Positions 51,701 through 62,931 of a stretch of DNA of 64,000 nucleotides are shown here, piece by piece; position 1 is the first letter of the stretch; every line of letters begins with the position of its first letter. The DNA comes from Pagrus major (taxonomy: Eukaryota > Chordata > Actinopteri > Spariformes > Sparidae). Location: NCBI RefSeq assembly GCF_040436345.1, contig NC_133221.1:21586665-21650664 (forward strand). Reading direction: 5' to 3'. Under the pieces are notes generated by a model. It was not told where the DNA came from, did no database searches, and was given only the letters and a program-made list of their open reading frames with translations. The translations under genes and the position numbers were made by a program.

Positions 51701-52821
51701 GACTTCCATGGCTGAGAAGAATGAAATCAAATTCAAATTCCATCCTGATGACTGAACATGCCAATAACTCAAGAGCTTTTCAACTCTTCAAAGCTCAATT
51801 TAGGAGAACGTATAATGTAAAAGATAAAAGCGCAGAATGGCTTCCCTATTTTAACATTAACTTTATCAATAAATTGTCTGTCTTATAAACAGCAGATCCC
51901 TTCATATGCATCCACTGTAAGGAGACAGAATGGTCTGCAGAAGGAAGCACATCATGCAATCTGCGGGTGGTGGAGTACATCCCATTCACAGACAGTGGAG
52001 CTATAGTGATCATGGTCGGGACCTGGGTCTTGGTGGGCCTCACAGCAGCCATGTCCGTCCTCTTTGCCATCAACTACAACACACCTATTGTCAGATCTGC
52101 TGGGGGACCAATGTGCTTCTTAATTTTAGGCTGCCTCAGTCTGTGTAGTATTAGTGTGTTCTTTCAGTTTGACAAGCCAACAACTTCCTTTTGTATCTTA
52201 AGGTTCTTGCCATTTTTTTTGTTCTACACTGTTTGTTTGGCATGTTTTGTTGTACGCTCGTTTCAAATTGTTTGCATTTTCAAAATAGCTGCCAAGTTCC
52301 CCAAGCTCCACAGCTGGTGGATGAAATATCATGGACAATGGCTGGTCATCACTGTGGCATTTGGTACTCAGGCACTCTTACTTGTTATCTGCTATTCTTG
52401 TGCTCCACCCGAGCCCTACAATGAAACAGCTTGGTACCGAGACAAAATAATACTTAGTTGTGACTTTCATCTTAAAACATTTTCTGGTTCCATGATTTTA
52501 CTTTCATCTTTGTGCTGTCTGTGCTTCATTTTCTCCTACATGGGAAAAGATCTCCCAAAAAATTACAATGAGGCCAAAGCAATAACCTTCTGCCTGCTCC
52601 TGCTGATCCTCACCTGGATCATCTTTGCCACTGTATACATGCTTTACCGTGGCAAGCACATCCAAACTCTTAACGCTCTGGCAGTACTCTCCAGTCTCTA
52701 CTCCTTTCTGTTGTGGTATTTTCTCCCAAAATGTTACATCATCATATTTCAACCCCACAAAAACACAAAGCAGTACTTCCAAGGTATCATTCAGGATTAT
52801 ACCAAAACAATTAGCCAGTAG
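48728..52821 (+). CDS. Type 1 taste receptor (T1R1/T1R2-like), array copy 4
   Basis: Exons: 48728-48909, 49196-49502, 49640-50365, 50988-51194, 51528-51648 and 51893-52821 (TAG), 2472 nt, 823 aa, intact. It starts MGHFLASLCLLGSFLHAFAQ, a signal peptide with Gly-His in place of the Lys seen in the others. Exon 2 is more diverged than in other copies (QPFLLPNYRRFQ, NNSANLLPNISLGYDIF), and lobe 2 reads VWIADDGWSLNKRLP. The cysteine-rich domain is complete, with KETEWSAEGSTSC like copy 5, while copies 1-3 have SEEAST. Extracellular loop 2 (SCDFHLKTFSGS) also groups it with copy 5. Its 3' flank is alignable with that of copy 5 for about 600 bp, making 4 and 5 the youngest pair. A poly-T run precedes the exon 3 acceptor. 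Expected role as for the other copies. Confidence 0.9.
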
Positions 52822-54063
52822 CAGCTTCAGGTAAATATGTAGATCTAATTCTAGTAATCTTGCCATTTTAGCCTTCTAAAGCATTTGACTGCTGTTGTTT
52901 CTATAATATATGAATCAATGAGCAGTAAGTCTTGAAATTTACTAAGATACAACATTCCAACAGGCACAAATTTCATAAATGTTCAAAATGGGTGGCAACA
53001 TTTTTTATAACTTTGAGAATTTTGAGTAGCAGCCTTTTGGAGAGGAACTTTTGCCTTGCTCTGATTTGAATGTTATTTGTAGTGATAATATTCATTACAG
53101 AGAGGCTGTACACTAACTGTGATGGTTTCCATTCAAATAACGCACCCAATCATTTTGCCAAATTAAAAAGCAAATGACAGATAAAGCTGACACATTATAT
53201 AGTAGATACAGCTGTATGTATCTTCAAGATAAAACTTTCTTGCTACACTATTGAATCATCTACACTTGAAAATGAATTTCTTCGTGAGAAAAATAAATAT
53301 CTGCACTCAATTATTTCAAAGCTGAAATTTCTACAATATTGAACAACTCATCAGCTCATGAATAATACCAGGTCAGAAATGTGTCTCAGTTACACTCGAG
53401 AAAGAGCTGTTTTTATAAGTTCAACCTTTGTTCTTGAATAACTAAACCCAAGACCATATGTGCTTGTGGTGTTGTTGGCATATGGATTGACAGTCTATTG
53501 AATGTACACTATACTTTAGGGGGACACAATGAAAAGCTAATTTTCTCATGTGTGAGAGCAATTAAATAAAGATATGAAATTGGATGCGTGTGTTTTCTCT
53601 GTTCAACTGTTGCTGTAACACTGATATCACCACACGATGGCGACCAATACACTGTGACACTGGCTACAGGACTACAGGCACACTAGATACAGTATGTGTC
53701 AATCCTTAGCTCTGTGAGAAAGCTGTTTCTAAAACTCTACTTAAACAAATGCTGAGAGTGAACATGCAGTATGTTACCTATGGTGTTACACTTTAAGGGC
53801 GGCATGGACTTTACTAGTTTCTGCAAATCCTGATGACTCATGTCATCATCATAATTTGACAATGTTCTACAAAGCTTCTTGCGATGTCACAGACTAGAGA
53901 GTAGAGGGGCCGTTGAACTAACTTCAAGCTAGCAGTAGCACATGACAAAACAGGGCTAACTAGTTGCAGCTAGTTAGTCTACTTGGCAGAGGTGTTCTTT
54001 GCAGGGTGTGTACAGTGTAAGAAGTGACAGATGATGGTGATGATGGATATTTAGACTAGACTT

Positions 54064-54445
54064 TAGAATCAGACAATCATCCCAAGAGGAAATTCTTTTT
54101 CACAGCACCGTACCCGTCAGACTGTTGCATATAACAGACAGTATACAAAAACAGTACATACAACAACACACCATAAAAAACACACAGTACTACACAGCAA
54201 TTACAAAACCATACGCGGGTCTGTTCAGAAAGGCCTATTATTCAGGGCAGTTATAGCTGAGGGGATCAGGCGTTTCCCAAAGCGGGCCCTTCTGCACCTC
54301 AGTGCTCTGTACCTCCCCCCTGAGGACAGTGGGATGAAGTGGGTGTTGAGTGGATGTGTAATGTCCTGTTCTATTGAAGTTGCAATGTGTGAATATAATA
54401 TATATACAGTACATGTATATCTGCAGACGGGGCCTTGCATACTTC
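54064..54445 (-). mobile_element. 3' end of a second LINE fragment
   Basis: The minus-strand frame at 54440-54225 ends GGRYRALRCRRARFGKRLIPSAITALN, the conserved C-terminus of LINE reverse-transcriptase ORFs of the L2/CR1-like type. The element's 3' UTR runs to about 54064, with the terminal AATTTCCTCTTGGGATGATT on the minus strand. It is heavily 5' truncated. Confidence 0.65.
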
Positions 54446-56435
54446 ACCTAAAGCTCATCTGCCTTAAAGTGTAAATAGAGGCGTCTTCAGGTGCTCATGT
54501 AGGGGCATGATATCTCATGCTATAAGTGATGTACCAAGCCAATTACCTGAAGGGAACTTCCCTAATGCCTAATTGCTTCCACATGGAGTTGAGATCAGTA
54601 AAATAAAGTACGTCAGAAGTGTGTAATTTTAGATTGCGATTGATAGTGAAAAGTCACCTCTCTGGCAGTCAAGTAATTAGAGCTAGTGCAGGAGGAGGAG
54701 CGTTACCAACTACGGTAGATATAGACTTCTTTGGTACATCTGTGTGCACAGCACTGGGTCAGCAATCAAACTCCTGGCAAGGGGTTCTGTACTAGTCATT
54801 GATTAGCCATAACAAATACCATGTTCAAGCATACAGGTTGGTGATTCGCAAGTGTACTTGGTAACCAGATCAACTATGTGCAAACTGAACTGGAAAACCT
54901 AAATGTATCATGAGGGTAATGACAATTTCTGGGTGAGCTATTGTCCACAAGGTCTTTAACTCCCACCACTGCAGAATTTCTCCCACATCCTGGGGGTGGT
55001 TGGGGAAATAGAATCTGAGTGGGCCATGTTTAAAGCCTCCATTGTGGTGGCCACCATTTGGAGCTGCATTCAGAAGGCTGTTTTTATTGAAACAGACTTT
55101 ATAGAGTACTTGAGTAGTATAAAGTACTTCACAACTGAGGATCAAAATAAAAAGTCATAACAGGGAAGTAGTGGACTTCAGCATAAATGAAAAGAATGAT
55201 CAAATGTATAACTCATGACCAGTTATTTAAAAAAAACACTTATAAATGCCCCTTTGATTGACATTTCACAGAATCTAGTATAGATTGCAAGAAAAATAAC
55301 TTGATCAGGGAAATTGACAGAAAAAACAGTAAAAAGGTTTACTGTGTCTGTTATTTTATATTTAAGTTCATCCTCATCATATCGCCCACAGTTGGCTCTG
55401 GAAAATTATCTAAGTCTTGCCTGATGTGTGCGTGAGGTGCACACCGTCTCACGGCACTCACAGTACCAGTGCATATGCATGGTTTTAGGGGGTATGCATC
55501 ATTTATACCTTTGGCCCCTGGACTACCTTGCTCAGAATGCTGCCACCTCTCTGGCAGAACTGACCCTGGATAAGTGGTGGTAAATGGATAGATGCATGGA
55601 GGGAAAACACATGTATACATATAATATACAAAAATACAGATAACTGAATTGTTGACTCTAAAAAGTGGAGTAATACCATTAAGCAGCTGAAGGACTATGA
55701 GGAGTTGTAATGGTGGGGAAGGGTCTCATTAATATAAATGGGTTTCAAGAAACATTTATTTGTATCAAATATAACTTGTTGTTACATGGGTTTTCTAATT
55801 CACCAGTATCATCATGTGGCTATCACATTACAAGAGCATCTCTGTAGGTATTTTCTAAGTCTGAAGAAGAGCATTGCTCGAAAAGTTACTTGAGGGTTTG
55901 CTAATGACCTCTACTTAAGGGAGCAACAGTGTGCTGACCTTTTTTTATGTTTTCATCGTCTATTGATCCAGCGCCGGCCTTAAACAGTATGTGGATGTGC
56001 GCAACCACTATGCATATATGCATAGAAAAAGCATTTCATATAATAATTTAGATGTAACCATAACATGCAAGAAAATTAAATTTCACAGTAGGGCCACAAT
56101 GTTGATTAACCAGTGATTTACCTCTTGATATTAAAGTGCAAATATATGATAGCAATGACTGCTCTGCACCAAACACTATTGTCAGATGCTTGATCCACCT
56201 TATTGTCCATTAATCTAAAAAACAAACAATTTGTATAGATTATGAACATTGTTAGATTAACGTCAGTTTAATAGTAATTGGGTCATTTTTAGAAATTAAA
56301 ACATAAACTTCTATACTTTTTATGAGACAATGTTTTGGGTATTAATGTGGTGACTGAGTGTCTTAATGCTGAGTCATGGTTAAATGTCATATATAATTCT
56401 TCTTTATTATTAACTTTACTATGTCAGACTTTAGA

Positions 56436-56511
56436 GAGGCCTATCCCTTGCAACGGAGCAGAATGACGAGTTCCGCCCTTACACCAGCAGGTTGCCTGAA
56501 TTCAAATTCTG
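56436..56511 (+). pseudogene. rer1 exon 5 relic before receptor 5
   Basis: The best-preserved copy: GGCCTATCCCTTGCAAC, GCAGAATGACGAGTTCCGCC, AGGTTGCCTGAATTCAAATT, then TCTG and a GTGAGA donor. The preceding CTTAATGCTGAGTCATGGTT matches rer1 intron 4 before exon 5 (14068-14085). The acceptor is degraded and no exon 6 or 7 copy was found after it. Confidence 0.9.
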
Positions 56512-57409
56512 GTGAGAGCCCTGGCCATTTATCACTTTCATCGTTTGAGTGATGGCAAATTTTCCTATTTCAAATTACCTGTGTGGTCTAACATTCAATC
56601 CTGCAGCGATCATTTGTAAGAGGAGGTGGTCTTTAAGCCTAAACCAGAGATGCTGGGTTGAATTAATTTTATTTGTGTAAATTTGCTTGTGACGCTATGT
56701 AGTGTGATGTTACAAGGTCATTTGTACTTGCGTAGAACATTCTTATAGTATAACTTTCTTCTAAAGGGGCATTACATTGCGAAACATGCCCTGCAACAAG
56801 AGTTATTGCTTAACAGCCTTTTGTGTTTTAGTTATTATAAAACAAAGACAAAACAGTTTGCTGAACATCAGCCATGCAATGACAGACTTTTGATGGTGAA
56901 AGGGAGACAGTGTGTGGAAAAAAACTTTTTAGTGGATAATCTGTTGGATTTTCAAATGTAATGCCTCAGCACATCCTGGTCCGAATTAAGTAATAGGTAA
57001 TATTTCTAAATATGGACATTGTGGATGCACTTGTTAATTAGACACTCATCTTCACCATGATGTTTGCAGGTTGAAACTGGTTAGCAATGTAAAACATAGA
57101 AATGTTTTACATTTCTAATATTTTACAATTATTATTTTATAATTTTACTCTTTGGTCAAGTGCCTAAAGCCTACTTTTTATTCTAAAATCAATGTCAGTC
57201 CTTGAAATCAGGGAATGGTAAAAAGGAAAGTATGCCACATGTTGTAGCAAAAGGAACATGTAATGCACAATTTTTAAACATAGATATAATTTCTGTTTTC
57301 GTCATCATCATATTTGTCACACAGGTATATATAATCAATAAGGAAGACAGATTTTTTTTTTTTTTAAACTCTGTTACAGTTTGTATACATTACCGGAAAA
57401 CTGTCAAGC

Positions 57410-57588
57410 AGCAGATTAGATGCTTTTGCATGCTGGTTTGTAAATTCTCCTCCAACCATTTATAGTTATTTGCCACCCTTCATGCACTCCCACATGCATG
57501 GAAATGATCACTGGGTCTCATAACCTTCTAAAGGCAGAGGCAAATTGCATTAGAGTTCACATCAGACCTGTAAACAATAACTGAAACA
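57410..57588 (+). promoter_or_regulatory. Conserved upstream block of receptor 5
   Basis: TTTTGCAT at 57424-57431 lies 165 bp before the ATG, followed by GCTGGTTTGTAAATTCTCCT, CCAACCATTTATAG, CATGGAAATGATCAC, CTAAAGGCAGAGGCAAAT and GAGTTCACATCAGA. Confidence 0.55.
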
Positions 57589-60500
57589 ATGAAAAACCGT
57601 CTAGGTTTTCTGTGTCTCCTGGGATTTGTTTTTCTTGCCTTGGCTCAATGCACTGTCCCAGCCTCAGAGTTCCAGCTGGAGGGAGATTATTTGATAGGTG
57701 GACTGTTTGATATTCATCAAGTCAGTGCACCTCTTTATCATGACAGACCAGAAGCCATCGACTGCTCAAGGTGAGTTTTTCTAAATACATCTTGGTTGAG
57801 TTATTTTTACTTTACAAACAGTAATGTTTAAAGCACTTTGGCAAAACTGTAAATAAGGGCTTTTGAAGCTGCAATTTGAATTCTTAATCCTTTTCTCCTG
57901 TTGTTCTTTCTCTTTCCTCAGTCAATCCTTTGTTCTTTCACATTATCGAATGTTTCAGTTGATGAGATTCTCCGTGGAGGAAATTAACAATTCTACCAAG
58001 CTACTGCCAAATGTATCTCTGGGCTATGAAATATTTGACCACTGCTCAGATACACAGAGTTTTCCAGGCATTCTAAACCTCATCTTAGTCAATGGCATGA
58101 TTGAACCTTGGGGTGAACCACATGAGCAACAAACACATAAGTCCATAGAGTCCAAAGTAATAGCAGTGGTTGGCCCTTTTTCAAGCACTCACACCCTGAC
58201 GGTTGCCCCATTGTTCATGGTGGATCTCATTCCTATGGTAAGTTTTTTCAGACTTATATCAATACAGCATAGTATAGGACTATGTTATTGTCATTTTGTT
58301 CATTTGAAACAACTATTATTGCGAATTGTCATTGAAATTGATAAAAAACTGATAAAAACTGATTATCTTATCACTCTACTTACAGGTCGCTTATGGATCT
58401 ACTAGTTCTGTCTTTTCAAAAAAAGCTAAATTCCCCTCTTTTCTGCGAACAGTGCATTCCAATATAAACTCCATTGAAGTGATTTTTAACATTGTGCAGC
58501 ACTTCAACTGGCGCTGGGTTGCTTTTCTTAACAGTGATAATGATTATGGCATTGATGGACAGGAATTGTTCATAAAGAGGATTAAAGACACTGAGATCTG
58601 CCTGGCATACACCAAAGGCCTCGGTGACAAGCCAGATTACTCTCAAATATTCAAACAGATAGAGGCACAGAGGATACATATCATTATTGTTTTTGCACCT
58701 GAAATGACTGCTGAAGCTCTCATTGAGTCAGCAATACAACTGAATATCACAAACAAGGTGTGGATAGCAGGGGACGCATGGTCCTTAAACAAGAGGCTCC
58801 CCAAGACAAAAGGAATCAATAATATTGGAACTGTAATTGGGTTGTCACAGCCATTACAGACAATACCTGGTTTCAATGATTTTATCTATGCTTCCAAAAG
58901 CCAGAACAATTGTCTTAATGCAGAACAAAATATGTTTTGTAATCAGGTTTGCAACTGCAGTAACCTGAGAGGAGTAGATGTACTTGCTGCAGACCCATCT
59001 TTCTCTTTTCCTGTTTATTCTGCTGTATATGCCATCGCTCATGCCTTACATCACACCTTGCAATGTGGATCGGGCAGATGTAATGGGAATATTAAAGTGT
59101 ACCCACATATGGTAAGTATACAAATCATTTAAGATTGTTTTTTATTTACTAAGCTTATTTGACTTATTTTGCTCCTCTCTGAATTTTGCTCCAACTTGAG
59201 GTTGTCAAAAAATCTAGGTAAATCTATTAGTTTTTTGTCTTTTACCTTATACAACTGATATAAATAATGTAATAATCTGTAAGCATATAATTATTTTTAT
59301 TGTGAACACAAAGAAGTAATGAACTCATTTGAATCATTTGAACTTTGTACCCACACCAGGTTCTAGCAGAGCTGAAGAAGTCCAATTTTACACTTTTAAA
59401 CCAGAGTATTCAGTTTGATGAGAATGGTGACCCGAAGTATGGATCCTATTCTATTGTTTTCTGGAACCACAGTGGTGATGCAGAGGAGATCGGCTTTTAT
59501 GAATTATACCCAAGAGTCAATTTCTTCATCAACAACAGCAAAATTCAGTGGTACATGGACGGAGAAGTAAGTTGTTTTCCCTTATTACAATATGTTTAGT
59601 ATAATGTGTATTTTAATGCAATATCTAGAAAATTGTGGTGATATGGATTTAAAAATGTATTATGCTTTTTCCGTTCCACAAGGATATGTCTGCGTGTGTG
59701 TGTGGCATTTTTAGCCACGCTGAGTCAAACCACATAGTATTGATTTGCATTTCCAATACCAGTTTAACCGCAAAGAGAAATGCCTCAAAAAAAAGGAAGG
59801 AGTCATGCAAGTGTGGTGACAAAGAGAGGAGAGAGGGGATTCCCAACTGCAAAACGGACAGGAAGTTAGCTAAAATGAGTGTAAAGTCCTCCATAAAATA
59901 GCTGCTGGCATGGCGCATCTTTTTGAAAGATAACTTGAAGGATGAGGAGGAGCAAATTTTACCAGCTGTTTTGCGTCTTAACTTGACATAAGGCACAAAT
60001 GTTATAGTATTGGCTAGCAAATATATGGGGTTAGATAACTTTCTAATTAACTACTACTTTATAACAGTTTGCACGTGTAGCTTGTCATTGTGTGCTTCTT
60101 ATATTGTTACAACTTCATCTGCCCAACAAAAGAGGATTGCTATATTACCGTATGTTGTAGTTGATGATGTCACCACTCTATGTCACTGTTGTTATTTTGT
60201 TATTTCACACTAGCTGTAGATAAAGGTTGCCGGCTATATCATTCTGTTTTGTATTTCACATACCATTGTGTTGTTGATGATTAACAGTAGTTAACAGAAG
60301 TTATTTTCAGACGTTAGCCTGGGCACGAGGGACAACATAGTAATAAACACTGTATTTAAAATAGAGAGCCGAAGTCACTCATCCCTCATGGGATCTTCAA
60401 GGGATGGTAGTGAATGGAGAGAGACAAATAATTTGTTGTTCCTGTTTGGATTGTGCAATGACTTACACATATGATGTTTGTCAATTTAAAAGCAAATTTT

Positions 60501-62931
60501 TCAACTTGAGAAACTTGCAATTAGCCATAAAACTAATAAAATATAAGGCTGTGAAAATATGTAAATATAAAGACTACACACACAACAGTCGCATTAGTGA
60601 CATTGTTTCGTTGCACGGTCACCAAAACCCGTACGTAAACATTGTAGACTTGGTCCTGTATATTAGCAGCTCACAGAACTGATGAATTCTCCTTTCATAT
60701 TACTGCAGTTGTTAATATGGCCAGATGTCTTGTGATTTTCACCCTAACCCTAACCTTTTCTGTGCCAAGGCAGCGGCCATGTTGTTGTTGGTGACATGTG
60801 CTGAGCGAGATTATGTAGTCCACTGAGTGGTTTAACACAAAACTAGATGATATTTTACTTTATTTAAGACCAACTGTGACTTTCTTGAGTTGGAAAATTA
60901 TCTTTTCAATTGACACACATCATATATTTACTTCATGGCACAACTCAAATGGGATCCAATAATCATTTGTCTCTCTCCATTCACTACCACACATATTTTT
61001 AAGGTCCCATGGGGTCCACTGGAAGGGGCATGACTTCGGCACTCTATAGGGCTTCTGACTGACTGGCCACAGGAAGTGAAAATGTAATTTTCTGCAACAA
61101 TAGTTTGCTTAGTTTGGACATTACGCCAGGGTAGTTAAGATGAATCTTGTGTCTCAGTGGTGCTGCCAAACAACAGCACAGCTTTAGTATCAAACTAACT
61201 AGGTTCAATGTATTGTTTACTTTACACTCTCACTTAAGACATAATTTACGTATCGCTGGTGCAATGGGCCACAGGAGACAACTTATTAGAGGAACTTTAT
61301 GAGCTGAGGGGTCCAGCTCTACTTCTGCCCTGCCTCCAGGTAGTCTGCCTGAAGTATCCCGCTCTACTCCTCTACAGCCCACAGGCCTTTTCGCCTTAGA
61401 TCCCAGTCTCATCCCTCAATTGTCAATTGTCATTGTCTAATAGGGTCGTTCTATTTTACATAAAGTCTTCAAACCTATTAAATGCTGGATATGTGCAAAA
61501 ACTGATACTTCACCCTTATTTGTCCCAACTCATAACAGTTTTCATTTGGCTTGAATGATATTTGATTTGCTGCTAAATAATTGTCTTGTACAGGTGCCTA
61601 CTTCAGTGTGTTCCCCAGAGTGTCCTGTAGGACATGCAAAAACGCAAAATGGGATCCACAAATGCTGCTTCACTTGTGAAATTTGTCTGAATGGAACTTA
61701 TGTCAACAGCACAGGTAAATTATATGAAAGGATATGCAATGAATTGTGTTTTTGATTGGTTCACTGTCGCTTCAACAGCAAAATAAACCTAGCAATCTCC
61801 AATACATTCATAGTCTTGTTGCAGTCACCTCTTGGGTAGTTGTTACTATAAACAGCTTAAGTCAATTTGACATTAAATGAAATCTTGATCTCTCTTTACA
61901 TAGAGGATTTTTCAAAAGTCGACCATAGCTTACACTTTTACTAATTTTCTTCCTCTCATATATTGACATTCAGTCCTTCTTTTGTGTTTTTGTGTAAAAC
62001 AGAGGATCCCTACAAGTGCATCCAATGCAAGAAGACAGAGTGGTCTGCAGAAGGAAGCACATCATGCAATCTGCGGGTGGTGGAGTACATCCCATTCACA
62101 GACAGTGGAGCTATAGTGATCATGGTCGGGGCCTGGGTCTTGGTGGGCCTCACAGCAGCCATGTCCGTTCTCTTTGCCATCAACTACAACACACCTATTG
62201 TCAGATCTGCTGGGGGACCAATGTGCTTCTTAATTTTAGGCTGCCTCAGTCTGTGTAGTACTAGTGTGTTCTTTTACTTTGACAAGCCAACAACTTCCTT
62301 TTGTATCTTAAGGTTCTTGCCATTTTTTTTGTTCTACACTGTTTGTTTGGCATGTTTTGTTGTACGCTCGTTTCAAATTGTTTGCATTTTCAAAATAGCT
62401 GCCAAGTTCCCCAAGCTCAACAGCTGGTGGATGAAATATCATGGACAATGGCTGGTCATCACTGTGGCATTTCTTACTCAGGCGCTCTTACTTGTTATCT
62501 GCTACTCTTGTGCCCCACCCAAGCCCTACAATGAAACAGTTTGGTACCCAGAGAAAATAATACTTAGTTGTGATCTTGATCTTAAAACATTTTCTGGTTC
62601 CGTGATTTTACTTTTATCTTTGTGCTCTCTTTGCTTCATTTTCTCCTACATGGGAAAAGATCTCCCAAAAAATTACAATGAGGCCAAAGCAATAACCTTC
62701 TGCCTGCTCCTGCTGATCCTCACCTGGATCATTTTTGCCACTGTAAACATGCTTTACCGTGGCAAGTACATTGAAATTCTTAACGCTCTGGCAGTACTTT
62801 CCAGTCTCTACTCCTTTCTGTTGTGGTATTTCCTCCCAAAATGTTACATCATCATATTTCAACCCCACAAAAACACAAAACAGTACTTCCAAGGTATCAT
62901 TCAGGATTATACCAAAACAATTAGCCAGTAG
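57589..62931 (+). CDS. Type 1 taste receptor (T1R1/T1R2-like), array copy 5
   Basis: Exons: 57589-57770, 57922-58237, 58386-59111, 59360-59566, 61594-61714 and 62003-62931 (TAG), 2481 nt, 826 aa, intact and the longest copy. Exon 2 has three extra codons in an exposed loop of the flytrap domain (GEPHEQQTHKSIESKVIAVV replaces the shorter NLSKVSKV form). Exon 3 begins VAYGSTSS where the others have VSYGA. The cysteine-rich domain has Leu for Pro in CEICLNGTYV; exon 6 starts with Glu (TEDPYKC) where the others have Ala. The 7TM exon is nearly the same as copies 3 and 4. Intron 4 is 2.0 kb, enlarged by an inverted-repeat element at 60361-61047; the others have introns of about 170-340 bp there. 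Splice sites are intact, so the insertion need not inactivate the gene. Confidence 0.9.
60361..61047. mobile_element. DNA element with long (about 70 bp) terminal inverted repeats in intron 4 of receptor 5
   Basis: The left arm 60361-60432 (ATAGAGAGCCGAAGTCA..., GTAGTGAATGGAGAGAGACA) pairs with the reverse complement of 60975-61047, with mismatches and small indels. The interior carries open frames with no known domain, a CACCCTAACCCTAACC stretch near 60740, and CGGCCATGTTGTTG. It is non-autonomous as read; superfamily not assigned. Confidence 0.8.

Larger units (their letters stand above)
52822..57409 (+). other. Spacer between receptors 4 and 5
   Basis: The first 700 bp match the 3' flank of receptor 5 (62932-63565). 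AATAAA at about 53564 is a candidate polyadenylation signal. Then come a LINE fragment (54064-54445), unassigned sequence with weak open frames (54470-55430), a repeat-like segment (55430-55600), an unassigned stretch near 55860 (CTGAAGAAGAGCATTGCTCGAAA, reminiscent of retroelement 3' ends), a segment 56040-56360 matching 45130-45440, and the rer1 relic at 56436. Sequence 56870-57400 is paralogous to spacer before receptor 4. Confidence 0.55.

Noticed and set aside
57202-57465. 87-codon open frame before receptor 5
   Set aside because: It overlaps paralogous spacer and the conserved upstream block, and its homologue before receptor 4 is not open.
60730-60770. CACCCTAACCCTAACC as an interstitial telomere repeat
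   Set aside because: Only about two units of CCCTAA are present inside a transposon interior; too short to call.
19119-62931. Receptors as vomeronasal V2R/OlfC or calcium-sensing-receptor genes
   Set aside because: These share the class C layout, but the EFxLEGDYLIGGLF start, the 121-nt exon 5, RSFQIVCIFK in helix 3 and the YFQGxIQDYTK tail fit T1R sequences better. A phylogeny would settle it.
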